Positions 34,322-46,325 of a stretch of 51,796 nt of DNA are shown piece by piece; within the stretch, counting starts at the first letter, position 1; the number at the start of each line of letters is the position of its first letter. The stretch is from positions 1-51,796 of the forward strand of contig WQSR01000014.1 of NCBI GenBank assembly GCA_009787785.1. The letters are read 5' to 3'. The notes beneath the pieces were generated by a model. That model had not been told where the DNA came from, did no database searches, and saw only the letters and a list, made by a program, of their open reading frames with translations. The DNA comes from Defluviitaleaceae bacterium. Its GTDB lineage: Bacteria; Bacillota; Clostridia; Lachnospirales; WQUN01. The position numbers and the translations under genes are program-made.

Positions 34322-37300
34322 TTGTATCTAAAGAAATTAGAGCTGGTGGGCTTCAAGTCTTTCGCGGAGCGCGTGCAATTGAACTTCGGCGCGGGTCTCA
34401 ACGCTGTGGTCGGGCCCAACGGCAGCGGCAAGTCCAACATTGCCGACGCCATGCGCTGGGTGCTGGGGGAACAATCCGCCAAGCAGCTTCGCGGCACGAA
34501 AATGGAGGACATTATTTTCGCCGGAACGGCACACCGCAAGCCCTTGGGCTTTGCGGAGATTGTCATGCGCATCGACAATACCTGCAACACGCTGTCCTTG
34601 GGCACGCCGGAGGTAGTCGTCACCCGCCGGGTGTACCGCTCGGGGGAAAGCGAGTTCGCGCTGAACGGCACCCCCTGCCGCCTGAAGGACATCCAACAGC
34701 TTTTCATGGACACGGGCGTGGGGCGCGACGGGTATTCCATTATCGGCCAAGGCCGGGTGGACGAAATCCTCAGTGCCCGCAGTGAGGACCGCCGGCATAT
34801 CTTCGAAGAGGCCGCCGGCATCAGCAAATTCAAGGCACGCCGCCACGAAACCCTAAACCGGCTGGAGCGCGAGCGGCAGAACCGTGCCCGGGTGGCGGAT
34901 ATTATCACCGAGCTGGACGAGCAGATGGAACCTTTGGCGGAGCAATCCGTCGCCGCCCAACGCTACCTCTCCCTGCGGGACAAGTATAAGGAAGCCCACC
35001 TGAACATTTTTCTCAATGAAGTGCGCAAACTGGAAACCGAGCTGGTAAAAACCGAGGAAGCCCTGGCCAACGCCCTGGCACAATCCGCCGACGGCAGGCA
35101 ACGCCTTGCCTTGGCACGGGAAGCGGAAGAGGCCCTGAAAAATCAAGCCACCGAAGCCGATACCCGCTACCGCCAAGCCAACGAGGCCCTGCTGGAGACC
35201 ACCTACGCCACGGAAAAAGCGGAGGGCGACCGCAAACTGCTGGAAAGCCAGCACACCCAGCTCATCACCGACCAAATCCGTCTGCGCGGCGACGTGGACA
35301 AGCGCGACGTGGCCATAGCCGAAAAAAAAGCCGAGCGGGGCATCGCGGAGGACGTCCGGGATAAGGCCGCCGCCACATTGGCGGAGCTCACCGCACAGCT
35401 GCTTAGCCAGCAGGACCGCTCCGCCCAGTACGAATCCGAGGAGGAGGCAAACAATGCCGCCCTCGCCGCCCACAACGCGGATATTCTGGCCCAGGGCAAC
35501 GCCGTAACGGAGTGCAAAGCAAAATTACTTGATGAGGAAAGCCGCTACCGCCGCCTGGAAGAGGACAAGGAAAAACTGGACATACACATCGAAGCCGTGG
35601 AAGAAAACATGAAAAGTCAAGCAGAAGTGCTTGAAGAGCTGGAAAAAAATCTGGAGGGGCGCAAGGCGGAGCATCTTCGCGCAGAGGAAACGGTAAAATC
35701 CTACGCCGCCGCACTGACAAAGCTAAACGCGGAGCTACAAGCACTGGAAAATGAGTACCGCGCCGCCCAAGAGGCCCTCACCACGGCACGGGGCAAGCAC
35801 CGCGCCCTGGAGGACTTGCAAAACCACCACGAGGGCTACTACCGCAGTGTCAAGTCGATTCTGCGCCAGCGTGAGACAAACCGGAATTTCTCCGGCATAT
35901 GCGGCGCGGTGGGCGAGCTCCTGGGCGTACCCGATGAATACGCCACCGCCATCGAAATCGCCCTCGGCAGTGCGGCACAACATATCATTACCCGGACGGA
36001 AGACGACGCGAAACGCGCCATCGAATTTTTGAAGCAGTCCAAGGATGGGCGGGCCACATTCCTTCCCCTTACAGCGGTTAAAGGAAGAATGCTTGACGTC
36101 AGGCGTATTGCCCACGAGCCCGGCTTTATCGGCGTAGCCGCCACCTTAGTGACCCATGACAGCGCGTATGGCGAGGTCATGGCCCAATTACTTGGGGATA
36201 TCGTCATCGTGGATAATCTGGATAATGCCTCGGCCATTCACAAGAAATACAAATATGCCTACAAGCTCGTCACATTGGAGGGGGAACGCTTGAGCCCCGG
36301 CGGTGCCATGACCGGCGGCAGTATGCAACGGGGCTCGGGGGGCATCATCGGCAGGGCGCGCCAGCTTTCCGACTTGGCCGCGCAAATCATCCAACTGGAC
36401 AAATCCTTCCAAGCCCTTTCTGCGGCACGCAAGGCGCAAAGCGAAAAATGCCAAGCCACCGACGAAGCCCTGCACCGCGCCCGCACCCGCGCCCAAACCC
36501 TGCAACTGGAAGCCCAGACATTGAAGGAAAAGCACGGCCTTGTGGCCCAGGGGCTCACAACCCTGCGCGCCACCGCCGCCACCTACGGCGAGGAAAACGA
36601 CACCCTGATGGCGCGCCTGGTGGAAACGAATCAGGCCATCCGTCAGGCCAAGCAAGCCCAGACCGAGCAGGAACGCGCCCTGGAGGCCGCCCACAAACGC
36701 CTTGAAGCCTACCAGCACAGCCTCATCGAGAAGCGGCTCCAGCACAACGAGGAAAGCGACGCCCTTACGGAGCTTCGGGTGGAAATCAGCCGCAACACCG
36801 AATGGAAATCCACCGCCGTCGCCAACATCGCCCGGCTGGAGCGCGAAACGGAAATCCTAATTGAAGAGAAGCAATTCCTCATGGGCGAAATCGAAGCATC
36901 GCGGAAAACCGCAGATAAAATCAAGGCCGACCGGGAACAGCTCAGTGCCAATGTATCCGCTTTGCAAGCCCGCATGGAGGAAATCCGCGCCTCCCTCACC
37001 GCCGCCGAGGCCACCAAGACCCAGCTTGACGAGGCCATCTCCCGGGTGGAGGCCGACGAACGCAGTCAATCCGACGAGTCCTCCCTGCTGGAAAAGGAGC
37101 TTACCCGGCTGGAAATGCGCAAGGAGCAACTCCACCAGACGGGCCACCGCTTGCACAACGAGGTTTGGGAGGAATACGAGCTTACCTACCAGCAAGCCCT
37201 GGCCTTCAAGCGCGACGGCCAGAGCGAAGCCGATTTGCGCCGGGAGAGCCAACAGCTCAAAACCGAACTCTCAACCCTCACCGACGTAAACATCGGGGCC

Positions 37301-37870
37301 ATCGAAGCCTACAAGCAAATCCAGGTTCGCCACGCCTTCCTCACCGCCCAGCACGACGACATTCTGCAAGCGGAGGAATCCCTGCTGGAGCTCATCACAG
37401 CCCTCACGACCCAAATGGAGGAGCAATTCCTTGCCCAATTTACGCAAATCGCCCATCACTTCAACGAGGTATTCCGGGAAATGTTTGGCGGCGGGACAGC
37501 CTCCCTGCGCCTTTCCGACAAGGAGAATTTGCTGGAATCCGGCATCGAAATCACCGCCCAGCCCCCGGGCAAGACCTTGCAGACCCTCCTGCTCCTCTCC
37601 GGCGGCGAGAGGGCCCTCACCGCCATCGCCTTGCTTTTCGCCATTTTGCGGCTCAAGCCCTCGCCCTTCTGCGTACTGGACGAAATCGAATCCGCGCTGG
37701 ACGACGCCAACGTGTCCCGCTTCGCCCAATTCCTGAAGCAATACACCGACGGCACCCAGTTTATTATCATCACCCACCGCAAAGGCACCATGGAAGTCGC
37801 CGACCACCTGTATGGCGTCACCATGCAGGAGCAGGGCGTGAGCAAGCTGGTAAGTGTGCGATTTACCTAA
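34322..37870 (+). CDS. smc: Chromosome partition/condensation protein SMC
   Basis: 1182 aa, full length. The ATPase head is split: Walker [10 protein letters not shown] (31-39) with WVLGEQ at the N-terminus, and [21 protein letters not shown] (signature) plus [14 protein letters not shown] (Walker B) at the C-terminus. Two long coiled coils flank a hinge near the middle ([28 protein letters not shown] ... GRATFLPL), and GGAMTGGS is present. It works with ScpA and ScpB to compact and segregate chromosomes. I chose the TTG at 34322 because it follows GGGAG at normal spacing and gives [14 protein letters not shown]. The usual neighbours rnc and ftsY are absent here. Confidence 0.96.
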   Translation: MYLKKLELVGFKSFAERVQLNFGAGLNAVVGPNGSGKSNIADAMRWVLGEQSAKQLRGTKMEDIIFAGTAHRKPLGFAEIVMRIDNTCNTLSLGTPEVVVTRRVYRSGESEFALNGTPCRLKDIQQLFMDTGVGRDGYSIIGQGRVDEILSARSEDRRHIFEEAAGISKFKARRHETLNRLERERQNRARVADIITELDEQMEPLAEQSVAAQRYLSLRDKYKEAHLNIFLNEVRKLETELVKTEEALANALAQSADGRQRLALAREAEEALKNQATEADTRYRQANEALLETTYATEKAEGDRKLLESQHTQLITDQIRLRGDVDKRDVAIAEKKAERGIAEDVRDKAAATLAELTAQLLSQQDRSAQYESEEEANNAALAAHNADILAQGNAVTECKAKLLDEESRYRRLEEDKEKLDIHIEAVEENMKSQAEVLEELEKNLEGRKAEHLRAEETVKSYAAALTKLNAELQALENEYRAAQEALTTARGKHRALEDLQNHHEGYYRSVKSILRQRETNRNFSGICGAVGELLGVPDEYATAIEIALGSAAQHIITRTEDDAKRAIEFLKQSKDGRATFLPLTAVKGRMLDVRRIAHEPGFIGVAATLVTHDSAYGEVMAQLLGDIVIVDNLDNASAIHKKYKYAYKLVTLEGERLSPGGAMTGGSMQRGSGGIIGRARQLSDLAAQIIQLDKSFQALSAARKAQSEKCQATDEALHRARTRAQTLQLEAQTLKEKHGLVAQGLTTLRATAATYGEENDTLMARLVETNQAIRQAKQAQTEQERALEAAHKRLEAYQHSLIEKRLQHNEESDALTELRVEISRNTEWKSTAVANIARLERETEILIEEKQFLMGEIEASRKTADKIKADREQLSANVSALQARMEEIRASLTAAEATKTQLDEAISRVEADERSQSDESSLLEKELTRLEMRKEQLHQTGHRLHNEVWEEYELTYQQALAFKRDGQSEADLRRESQQLKTELSTLTDVNIGAIEAYKQIQVRHAFLTAQHDDILQAEESLLELITALTTQMEEQFLAQFTQIAHHFNEVFREMFGGGTASLRLSDKENLLESGIEITAQPPGKTLQTLLLLSGGERALTAIALLFAILRLKPSPFCVLDEIESALDDANVSRFAQFLKQYTDGTQFIIITHRKGTMEVADHLYGVTMQEQGVSKLVSVRFT

Positions 37871-37873
37871 CTG

Positions 37874-37908
37874 TGATATAATCGGACAGATTCTTAGAAT
37901 AAGTCCGA
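37874..37908 (+). promoter_or_regulatory. Transaldolase operon promoter and dyad element
   Basis: TG-A-TATAAT (37874-37882) is a perfect extended -10. Directly after it TCGGAC (37882-37887) and GTCCGA (37903-37908) flank AG-ATTC-TTA-GAAT-AA, an almost fully symmetric element with TTAGAATAA as at pgk. GTCCGA is followed by TTTTTT, so the same sequence could also fold into a terminator-like attenuator in RNA. The protein-operator reading is favoured because the pfkA copy lies upstream of its promoter. Confidence 0.6.
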
Positions 37909-37931
37909 TTTTTTATGAAGGGAATGATACT

Positions 37932-38576
37932 ATGAAAATGTTCATCGACACCGCCAATGTGGCGCACATCAAGGAAATCAACGCCTGGGGGGTTATCTGT
38001 GGTGTCACCACCAATCCCTCCCTCATCGCCAAGGAAGGGCGCGATTTCAAGGAAGTGGTACGGGAAATCACGGCCCTTGTGGATGGCCCCATCAGTGCCG
38101 AGGTTATCGACACCCAGGCCGAAGGGATGCTCACCGAAGCCCGGGAACTGGTGAAGATTCATAAAAATATCGTAATTAAAATCCCCATGACCGCCGAGGG
38201 TCTCAAGGCCACAAAGGTACTTACCGCCGAGGGCATCCGAACCAATGTGACCTTGGTTTTCTCTGCGGCACAGGCTCTGCTGGCCGCCCGCGCCGGAGCC
38301 AGCTATGTGAGCCCCTTTTTGGGCAGGCTGGACGATATCGGCATGGACGGCATGAATCTGATTGAAGAAATTTCCGACATCTTCGACACCCACGGCATCG
38401 AAACGGAAATCATCGCCGCCAGCATCCGCCATCCCATCCACGTGATTCAAGCGGCGCGCCTTGGGGCGCACATCGCCACCATTCCCTATGCCGCCTTCGT
38501 GCAAATGCTCAACCATCCCCTCACCGACAGCGGGATTGAAAGATTCTTGAAGGATTGGGAAGGGGTAGCGAAATGA
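37932..38576 (+). CDS. tal: Transaldolase / fructose-6-phosphate aldolase (TalC/MipB type)
   Basis: 214 aa, the short class I aldolase type. [17 protein letters not shown] and [13 protein letters not shown] form the N-terminus; the Schiff-base Lys is in [41 protein letters not shown] and [26 protein letters not shown] complete the barrel. It transfers or cleaves three-carbon units in the non-oxidative pentose phosphate pathway; activity as transaldolase or as F6P aldolase cannot be told from sequence. The start at 37932 follows AAGGGAATGATACT. It is coupled to transketolase by an ATGA overlap. Confidence 0.93.
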   Translation: MKMFIDTANVAHIKEINAWGVICGVTTNPSLIAKEGRDFKEVVREITALVDGPISAEVIDTQAEGMLTEARELVKIHKNIVIKIPMTAEGLKATKVLTAEGIRTNVTLVFSAAQALLAARAGASYVSPFLGRLDDIGMDGMNLIEEISDIFDTHGIETEIIAASIRHPIHVIQAARLGAHIATIPYAAFVQMLNHPLTDSGIERFLKDWEGVAK

Positions 38577-40576
38577 GCGTTGTACATCCCAATACGGTGA
38601 ACACTTTGCGCTTTTTGAGCGTGGAAGCCGTACAAAAGGCCAACAGCGGCCATCCCGGCTTACCCATGGGCGCGGCTCCCATGGCGTGCGCCCTATGGGG
38701 TAGCATGAAGCACAACCCCAAGAATCCCGCCTGGCCCGACCGGGACCGTTTTGTCATGAGCGCGGGGCACGGCTCGGCTTTGCTATACAGCCTGTTGCAT
38801 GTCTTTGGCTACGATGTGTCCCTGGAGGACGTGAAGGATTTCCGCCAGCACAACTCGAAGACCCCCGGCCACCCGGAATACGGCCATACCCCCGGGGTGG
38901 AAATCACCACCGGCCCCCTGGGCCAAGGCATCGCCAACGGCGTGGGCTTCGCCTGGGCGGAGGATTATCTGGCGGCGAAATTCAACAAGCCCGATATGCC
39001 CATTGTTGACCATTATACCTATGTGCTGTGCGGCGACGGCTGCTTGCAGGAAGGGGTGGCGGCGGAGGCCGTTTCCCTGGCGGGCACCTTGGGGCTGGGC
39101 AAGCTGATAGTGCTCTACGATTCCAACGGCATCACCATCGAAGGCTCTACGGATTTGGCCTTCACCGAAAATGTACAGGCCCGGTTCGCCGCTTGCGGCT
39201 GGGACGTGCGTGAAGTGACAGACGGCGACAGGGATTTGCCCGGCATCTGCGCCGCCATAGAAGCGGCGAAGAAAGTCACCGGCAAGCCCTCCCTCATTGA
39301 AATCAAAACCACCATCGGCTTCGGCGCGCCCAACGCGGGCACGGCGTCGGCCCACGGCTCGCCCTTCGGCGACGCGGGCATCGAGGCGGCGAAGAAGGCG
39401 TTGGGTTGGCCCCATGGGGCCTTCACCGTGCCGGAGGACGTAAAAAAGGAAATCGCCACCTGGCAGACCGCCATGCAAAGCAAGGAAAACGACTGGAACG
39501 CCCTCCTGGCGCAATATAAAACCCAATACCCCGCCGACTTCGCCCAGTGGGAAGGCTGGCACGGCGATACCCTGCCCGAGGATTTCGCGGATATCAATAA
39601 ATATTTTGGCGAAATACTGGCTGACGAAAAGCCCCTGGCCACCCGGGTTTCCTCGGAGCGGGTCTTGCAACGGCTGGCGCAATTGGTGCCCCAGCTTATC
39701 GGCGGCTCGGCGGACCTGGCCCCCTCCACCAATTCCTGGATGAAGGAGCGCGGCCCCGGCTACAGCAAGGAAAACCCCACGGGCTCCAACCTCCACTTCG
39801 GCATCCGGGAGCACGCTATGACCGCCATCGCCAACGCCATGTGCGCCCACGGCGGCTTGCGCCCCTATGTGGCCGGATTCTTCGTGTTCAGCGACTATAT
39901 GAAGCCCGCCATGCGGCTTTCGGCGTTGATGGGTCTGCCCGTGGTGCATATCATGACCCACGATTCCATCGGCGTGGGGGAGGACGGCCCCACCCACCAG
40001 CCCGTGGAACAGCTTGCGTCTTTGCGCACCATCCCCAATTTTCTCACGTTGCGCCCCTGCGACACGGCGGAAACCGCCGCCGCCTGGGTGGTGGCCCTCA
40101 CCGGAAAATCGAAGCCCACGGCACTGGTGCTGTGCCGCCAGCCCTTGCCCCAGCTGCCCGAAACGGGCGCGGGCCTGTACAAGGGCGCGTATATCCTAAA
40201 GGACAGCGCGAACCCAGCCACGGGCAAGCCGGATATTTTGCTCCTAGCCAGCGGCTCGGAGGTGGAGCTGATTTACAAGGCGCAAGCAATATTACTTGAT
40301 GGCGGCATCCACGCCCGGGTGATTTCCGTGCCCTGCATGGAATTGTTTGACGCCCAGGACGCGGCCTACAAGGAAAGCGTTCTGCCCGGTGCCGTCCGTG
40401 CGCGGCTGGCAGTGGAAGCGGCAGTTCCCTTCGGCTGGCACAAGTACACCGGCCTGGACGGGGACGTGCTGGCCATTGAGGGCTTCGGCGCGTCCGCCCC
40501 TGCGGCCAAGGTCTTCGCAGAGAAGGGCCTCACCGTGGACAATGTCGTGGCAAAAGCCAAGAGGCTGGTGAAATGA
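38573..40576 (+). CDS. tkt: Transketolase
   Basis: 667 aa, full length. The thiamine-diphosphate enzyme moves two-carbon units between sugar phosphates. It shows [29 protein letters not shown], the TPP/metal motif [19 protein letters not shown] ending in [11 protein letters not shown], the pyrimidine-domain [20 protein letters not shown] and [25 protein letters not shown]. The ATG overlaps the transaldolase TGA and follows AAGGGGTAGCGA. Its stop overlaps the aldo-keto reductase start, so all three are translated together. Confidence 0.97.
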   Translation: MSVVHPNTVNTLRFLSVEAVQKANSGHPGLPMGAAPMACALWGSMKHNPKNPAWPDRDRFVMSAGHGSALLYSLLHVFGYDVSLEDVKDFRQHNSKTPGHPEYGHTPGVEITTGPLGQGIANGVGFAWAEDYLAAKFNKPDMPIVDHYTYVLCGDGCLQEGVAAEAVSLAGTLGLGKLIVLYDSNGITIEGSTDLAFTENVQARFAACGWDVREVTDGDRDLPGICAAIEAAKKVTGKPSLIEIKTTIGFGAPNAGTASAHGSPFGDAGIEAAKKALGWPHGAFTVPEDVKKEIATWQTAMQSKENDWNALLAQYKTQYPADFAQWEGWHGDTLPEDFADINKYFGEILADEKPLATRVSSERVLQRLAQLVPQLIGGSADLAPSTNSWMKERGPGYSKENPTGSNLHFGIREHAMTAIANAMCAHGGLRPYVAGFFVFSDYMKPAMRLSALMGLPVVHIMTHDSIGVGEDGPTHQPVEQLASLRTIPNFLTLRPCDTAETAAAWVVALTGKSKPTALVLCRQPLPQLPETGAGLYKGAYILKDSANPATGKPDILLLASGSEVELIYKAQAILLDGGIHARVISVPCMELFDAQDAAYKESVLPGAVRARLAVEAAVPFGWHKYTGLDGDVLAIEGFGASAPAAKVFAEKGLTVDNVVAKAKRLVK

Positions 40577-41664
40577 CGCACCAGGACGTACTCACCCCCG
40601 GTACATTCGCGCTGGGCTTCGGCATGATGCGGATGCCCGACTTGGAGCAGAGCATCCAGCTGGTGGATACCTACCTGGAAAACGGCTTCAACTATTTCGA
40701 CACGGCGTATATCTACACCGGCTCGGAGGCTCTGGTCAAAAATACCCTGGCCACCCGCCACCGGCGCGACAGCTTTCTGCTGGCCAACAAGCTTCCCCCC
40801 TGGGAGGTGAAAAACCAGCGCGACAGCGACCGGCTTTTTGCCGGCCAGCTCAAGCGGTGCGGCGTGGAATACTTTGACTTCTACATGCTCCACTCCCTGG
40901 ACGACAGCCGGGAAAGCTTCGTAGAAACCGCGGGCCTTTTCGACTGGGCCAGGCAAAAAAAAGAAGCCGGCTATGCCAAGCACATCGGCTTTTCCTTCCA
41001 CGGCTCCACGGCCTACCTCGAAAGGCTTCTCAAGGCCCACCCCGAGGTGGAGTTCGTCCAGCTTCAAATTAATTACATGGACAAGCTACGCGGCCCCGCC
41101 GGGGAATGGCAGGAGCTGGCCCTCAAATACCGCGTCCCCTTCATCGTCATGGAGCCGGTGAAGGGCGGTTCCCTCGCCCAGCTTCCCGCCGGTGCCGAAG
41201 CCCTGTTCAAGGCCCACGCACCCCAGCGTTCGGTGGCCTCCTGGGCCATACAATACGCCGCCACCTTGGCCGGCTCCACCGTAATGCTCAGCGGCATGTC
41301 CAACATGGCGCAACTCAAAGACAATTTAGCCACCTACAAGAACCACCTCCGGCCCCTTTCCCCGGAGGAAGCAACCCTGCTGGAGCAGGTGCTGGAGGAA
41401 ATGGCCAAGGTGGCCACCATCCCCTGCACCGCCTGTAAATACTGTCACGCCCACTGCCCGGTGGGCATCAACATCGCGTCGTGCTTCTCCCTCTACAATG
41501 GGCTGAAACGCGGCGACACAAAGTGGAACCGCGCCACCATGTACGAAGCCCTGCCCAGCGGCAAACGCGCCAAGGACTGCACCGCCTGTGAAGCCTGTCA
41601 CCCCCACTGCCCCCAAAAATTAAATATCGCCAAAGGACTAAAAGAGGTAGCGGCGGCGTTTTAA
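40573..41664 (+). CDS. Aldo-keto reductase with C-terminal ferredoxin-type domain
   Basis: 363 aa. The N-terminal AKR barrel has [24 protein letters not shown] (catalytic Asp and Tyr), LLANKLPPW (catalytic Lys) and DFYMLHSL. From about residue 280 two Cys clusters follow, [15 protein letters not shown] and [13 protein letters not shown], each C-X2-C-X2-C-X3-C, for two 4Fe-4S centres. Such proteins are common in anaerobes; electrons may pass from ferredoxin to a carbonyl substrate. The substrate is unknown; its coupling to transketolase suggests a sugar or sugar-phosphate aldehyde. It ends 4 nt into the convergent pdxT. Confidence 0.88.
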   Translation: MTHQDVLTPGTFALGFGMMRMPDLEQSIQLVDTYLENGFNYFDTAYIYTGSEALVKNTLATRHRRDSFLLANKLPPWEVKNQRDSDRLFAGQLKRCGVEYFDFYMLHSLDDSRESFVETAGLFDWARQKKEAGYAKHIGFSFHGSTAYLERLLKAHPEVEFVQLQINYMDKLRGPAGEWQELALKYRVPFIVMEPVKGGSLAQLPAGAEALFKAHAPQRSVASWAIQYAATLAGSTVMLSGMSNMAQLKDNLATYKNHLRPLSPEEATLLEQVLEEMAKVATIPCTACKYCHAHCPVGINIASCFSLYNGLKRGDTKWNRATMYEALPSGKRAKDCTACEACHPHCPQKLNIAKGLKEVAAAF

Positions 41665-42242
41665 CCGGCACCGCTGCACATGTTCAGGAAGTATTCATGT
41701 ACCCGGCTGTCGGGGGTCAGCTCTGGGTGGAAGGCGGTTCCGAGGAGATTTTTTTGCCGCACGGCCACAATCCGGTTTTTCGCGCTGGCCAGCACCTCAA
41801 CCCCCGCGCCAACCCCGGTGATATAAGGCCCGCGTATGAACACCAGGGGAATTTGCCCACATCCGGCAAATTCCCCTTCTGTTTTGAAACTGTTTATCTG
41901 CCGCCCGAACCCGTGGCGGCGCAAAGTAACGTCCAGGACGCACAGATGCCGCCGGGGCGAATCCTCGGATTCCTTTGCCATCAGAATCAAGCCCGCGCAG
42001 GTGCCAAAGGCGGGCAACCCCGCCACCAGTGCCTTGCGCAAGGGCTCGAACAGCCCCAGCTTGTGCAACAGCATCCCCATGACCGTGCTTTCCCCGCCCG
42101 GCAGTATGACGCCGCGCATATCCGGGACAAAATCCCTCCGTTGCCGTATTTCAACGGCCTCCACCCCTAAACTTTTAAGCATCTGCACATGCTCGGCAAA
42201 AGCACCCTGCAAGGCCAGCACGCCGATTTTCATAGCTGTCAA
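41661..42242 (-). CDS. pdxT: PLP synthase glutaminase subunit PdxT
   Basis: 193 aa. It releases ammonia from glutamine for PdxS. Class I glutamine-amidotransferase features are [30 protein letters not shown], the nucleophile Cys in [14 protein letters not shown], and the His-Glu pair in [11 protein letters not shown]. The ATG overlaps the pdxS TGA; a second ATG nine bases later (MKIGVLAL) is an equally good family start. Last gene of nadE-pdxS-pdxT. Confidence 0.96.
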   Translation of the reverse strand: MTAMKIGVLALQGAFAEHVQMLKSLGVEAVEIRQRRDFVPDMRGVILPGGESTVMGMLLHKLGLFEPLRKALVAGLPAFGTCAGLILMAKESEDSPRRHLCVLDVTLRRHGFGRQINSFKTEGEFAGCGQIPLVFIRGPYITGVGAGVEVLASAKNRIVAVRQKNLLGTAFHPELTPDSRVHEYFLNMCSGAG

Positions 42243-43108
42243 ATCCCGCGCTCCGCCATCAGCACTTGAATTTCGTGTTCGTTTATGCCCACCATGGCTT
42301 CCCCCAAATTCTCGGAGATTTCGGCCAGGAGCTTGGCGTCATTGTAATTCGCCACCGCCTGGACGATGGCCGCCGCACGCTTTTGCGGGTCGCCGGACTT
42401 GAAGATGCCCGACCCCACAAACACCCCTTCCGCGCCCAAGTGCATCATCAGTGCCGCGTCCGCAGGGGTGGCAACGCCGCCCGCAGAAAACATCACCACC
42501 GGCAATCTGCCGTTTTCCGCCACATATTCCACCAGCGCGAAGGGCACGGCAAGCTGTTTGGCCGCGTCGTAGAGCTCGTCCTTGGATTTTACGGTAAGGG
42601 CGCGGATTTCGCCCATCATCTGCCGCATGTGGCGTACCGCCTGCACCACATCCCCCGTCCCCGCTTCGCCCTTGGTGCGAATCATGGACGCGCCTTCCTG
42701 AATCCGGCGCAACGCCTCGCCCAAGTTCTTTGCCCCGCACACAAAGGGCACCGCAAATTCCCTTTTATCTATGTGGTACTCGTCCGTCGGCGAAAGCACC
42801 TCGCTTTCGTCGATATAATCAATTTCAATGGCTTGCAGAATCCGCGCCTCCATGAAGTGCCCGATACGCACCTTCGCCATAACGGGGATAGAAACCGCCC
42901 CCTGGATTTCCTTTATCAGTTTGGGGTCGCTCATGCGCGACACGCCCCCGGCGGCGCGGATGTCGGCGGGAATACGCTCCAAGGCCATAACCGCGCAAGC
43001 CCCCGCCCCCTCGGCAATACGCGCTTGCTCCGGGGTGGATACGTCCATGATGACGCCGCCCTTTAGCATCTGCGCAAGATTTTTGTTCAGTTCGTATTTT
43101 TCGCTCAT
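42239..43108 (-). CDS. pdxS: PLP synthase subunit PdxS
   Basis: 289 aa, full length. It builds pyridoxal 5-phosphate directly from a pentose phosphate, glyceraldehyde 3-phosphate and ammonia. Motifs are [30 protein letters not shown], the Lys-containing [18 protein letters not shown]-like stretch (here [16 protein letters not shown]), [14 protein letters not shown] and [19 protein letters not shown] with [11 protein letters not shown]. The substrates come from the transketolase/transaldolase and triose pathways also encoded here. It overlaps nadE by 4 nt and pdxT by 4 nt. Confidence 0.98.
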   Translation of the reverse strand: MSEKYELNKNLAQMLKGGVIMDVSTPEQARIAEGAGACAVMALERIPADIRAAGGVSRMSDPKLIKEIQGAVSIPVMAKVRIGHFMEARILQAIEIDYIDESEVLSPTDEYHIDKREFAVPFVCGAKNLGEALRRIQEGASMIRTKGEAGTGDVVQAVRHMRQMMGEIRALTVKSKDELYDAAKQLAVPFALVEYVAENGRLPVVMFSAGGVATPADAALMMHLGAEGVFVGSGIFKSGDPQKRAAAIVQAVANYNDAKLLAEISENLGEAMVGINEHEIQVLMAERGI

Positions 43109-43839
43109 TTTGTCCCTCCATACACAATCGGCATAACGCGCTTGTGTTTATTCCTGTTGTGAAATTGGTTGATAATTTCCAGCTGTGATTCCCCCGCCGT
43201 CCCATTTAGCAAAAACCCGTCTATGGCGCGGTAGGAAATGCCCATTTCCCCCTCGTCGGTCTGTCCTTCGTAGAGTCCCGCCGACGGGGCCTTTTCCATG
43301 ACGCACCCGGGCGCGCCCAAATAGGCCAGAAATTCGTAAATCTCCGTCACGGTGAGGTCGGCGATGGGGTTGAAGTCACAGGCCCCGTCGCCATACTTGG
43401 TGAAATACCCCATATGAATCTCACTGCGGTTCCCCGTCCCCGCAACAAGCCGGTTTTCCGCCGCCCCAACCGCGTACAGCGCGGTCATTCTCAAGCGCGG
43501 GGCGATGTTGGCAAGGGCGTTGCCGGTCAGTGCCGTTTCCCCCTCGATGGCGTGCACCAACGCGCCGCGCACACCGGACAAATCCACGGTGCGCACGGCG
43601 ATGTTAAACTGCGCCGCCATCACCTGTGCGTCGGCTTTGTCGGATTCATAATTGCGCTGGGAGCCGCAGGGCATTATCAGCCCCAGGGTGTTGTCGCAAG
43701 CCATCTTGCACAATATCCCCACCAGCGCGCTGTCCTTGCCGCCGCTGTTGCCGTAGACGATACCCCCCGCCGAAGCGGACGCCAACACATTGCGTATAAA
43801 ATCAACCCGCGCCTTTGTTTCCGCCTTGTAGTCCCTCAT
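43105..43839 (-). CDS. nadE: Ammonia-dependent NAD synthetase
   Basis: 244 aa from the ATG at 43839, eight bases after GGGAG; ATGs at 43845 and further upstream are closer to or before that site. It amidates nicotinate adenine dinucleotide. The PP-loop is [45 protein letters not shown] is the NaAD-binding part, and the tail has [16 protein letters not shown]. No glutaminase domain is present, so free ammonia is used. A terminator of the upstream glpF lies only about 14 nt before its ribosome binding site, so its own promoter is unclear. It forms an operon with pdxS and pdxT. Confidence 0.93.
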   Translation of the reverse strand: MRDYKAETKARVDFIRNVLASASAGGIVYGNSGGKDSALVGILCKMACDNTLGLIMPCGSQRNYESDKADAQVMAAQFNIAVRTVDLSGVRGALVHAIEGETALTGNALANIAPRLRMTALYAVGAAENRLVAGTGNRSEIHMGYFTKYGDGACDFNPIADLTVTEIYEFLAYLGAPGCVMEKAPSAGLYEGQTDEGEMGISYRAIDGFLLNGTAGESQLEIINQFHNRNKHKRVMPIVYGGTK

Positions 43840-43861
43840 CTTCATTTCTCCCATCAGTATA

Positions 43862-43895
43862 TAAAAAGCGTTCACGGCAAACCTGCCGTGAACGC
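43862..43895 (-). terminator. Terminator of glpK-glpF
   Basis: A perfect 12-base stem, GCGTTCACGGCA with TGCCGTGAACGC, and a 4-nt loop are followed on the minus strand by TTTTTATAT. It lies 47 nt after the glpF stop and directly before the nadE ribosome binding site. Confidence 0.92.
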
Positions 43896-43941
43896 CCTTG
43901 TTCGTGTGGAATTGTACCGTATTTTCGGTAAAAGTCAAATC

Positions 43942-44667
43942 TTACATAAAGGGCCGCAGAGACGGCTCCAAGGCATAAACCAAAAGCCCCGCTACGATAC
44001 CGCCCAGTATGGGCATGATGGTGGGTATCCAGGAATATCCCCAGTCGGAGCTTCCCTTGTCCTTGATGGGCAGGAGGAAGTGGGCAATACGGGGGCTCAG
44101 GTCACGGGCCGGGTTCAGCGCGTAACCGGTGGTGCCGCCCAGCGCGGTACCCAAGGCAAGGATTATCCATGCGATGCCCAAGCCGCCGGCGGCGTTGCCT
44201 GCCGGAGCCATGGCCAGTGCCATAAGGATGGCGAATACCAGCAAGAAAGTGGCCAGAAATTCGCTTATGCTGTTATGAACCGCGTTGCGGATGGCCGGGC
44301 CGGTGGCGAAAACGCCCAGCTTGGTGGCTTTGTCTTCCGTTGCATCGAAGTGCTGTTTGTAGAAGATATACACCAGCACCGCGCCCACGAAGCCGCCGCC
44401 CATTTGCGCCCCGATATAACCCGGGAGCATGGACCATTCAAACAGTCCTGCAATGGTAAGGCCGAAGGTAACAGCCGGGTTGAAATGCGCGCCGCCTATC
44501 CAGCCGAACATCAGAACGGGGACAGCTACGGCGACCATCCAGCCCAGTGTGACGAAGGTAAAACCGGAGCCGTTGCCTTTTGTGTTTTTCAGGGCTACGT
44601 TGGCCACAACGGAGTCACCCAAGAAAACCAGTATCATGGTGCCAAGAAATTCACTTAAATATTCCAT
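43942..44667 (-). CDS. glpF: Glycerol uptake facilitator (aquaglyceroporin)
   Basis: 241 aa, six membrane segments. The two half-helix pore motifs are present: GGAHFNPAVTFGLTIAG and GYALNPARDLSPRIAHFL. The Asp after the second NPAR is the glycerol-facilitator (GlpF) marker, as against water-only aquaporins. It lets glycerol diffuse in for phosphorylation by GlpK, encoded 20 nt upstream in the same operon. A strong terminator follows. No glycerol-3-phosphate dehydrogenase or GlpP gene is in the window. Confidence 0.95.
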   Translation of the reverse strand: MEYLSEFLGTMILVFLGDSVVANVALKNTKGNGSGFTFVTLGWMVAVAVPVLMFGWIGGAHFNPAVTFGLTIAGLFEWSMLPGYIGAQMGGGFVGAVLVYIFYKQHFDATEDKATKLGVFATGPAIRNAVHNSISEFLATFLLVFAILMALAMAPAGNAAGGLGIAWIILALGTALGGTTGYALNPARDLSPRIAHFLLPIKDKGSSDWGYSWIPTIMPILGGIVAGLLVYALEPSLRPFM

Positions 44668-44687
44668 TTACGAGCCTCCTATTTGAT

Positions 44688-46253
<1,566 letters not shown>

Positions 46254-46266
46254 TCAAATTATATTC

Positions 46267-46295
46267 ATTATGCCCATAGGTTAGAATCCTGTCAA
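46267..46295 (-). promoter_or_regulatory. glpK-glpF promoter
   Basis: TTGACA (46295-46290), 17 nt and CATAAT (46272-46267) on the minus strand. The spacer holds ATTCTAA (TTAGAAT on the plus strand), and a second ATTCTAA lies at 46208-46202 nearer the start codon. They echo the core of the pgk/tal element but lack its flanking GAC/GTC spacing. Confidence 0.8.
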
Positions 46296-46325
46296 TATTT
46301 TCTTTGCGGTTTGTGCACAAAAAAA

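Noticed and set aside
38783-39997. Long open frame (404 codons) on the minus strand
   Set aside because: It lies wholly opposite tkt, is Gly/His/Gln-rich with no family motif, and is the shadow of a GC-rich gene.
43414-44658. Plus-strand open frame of 414 codons across nadE and glpF
   Set aside because: It crosses two well-supported genes and a terminator hairpin on the other strand and has no protein features.
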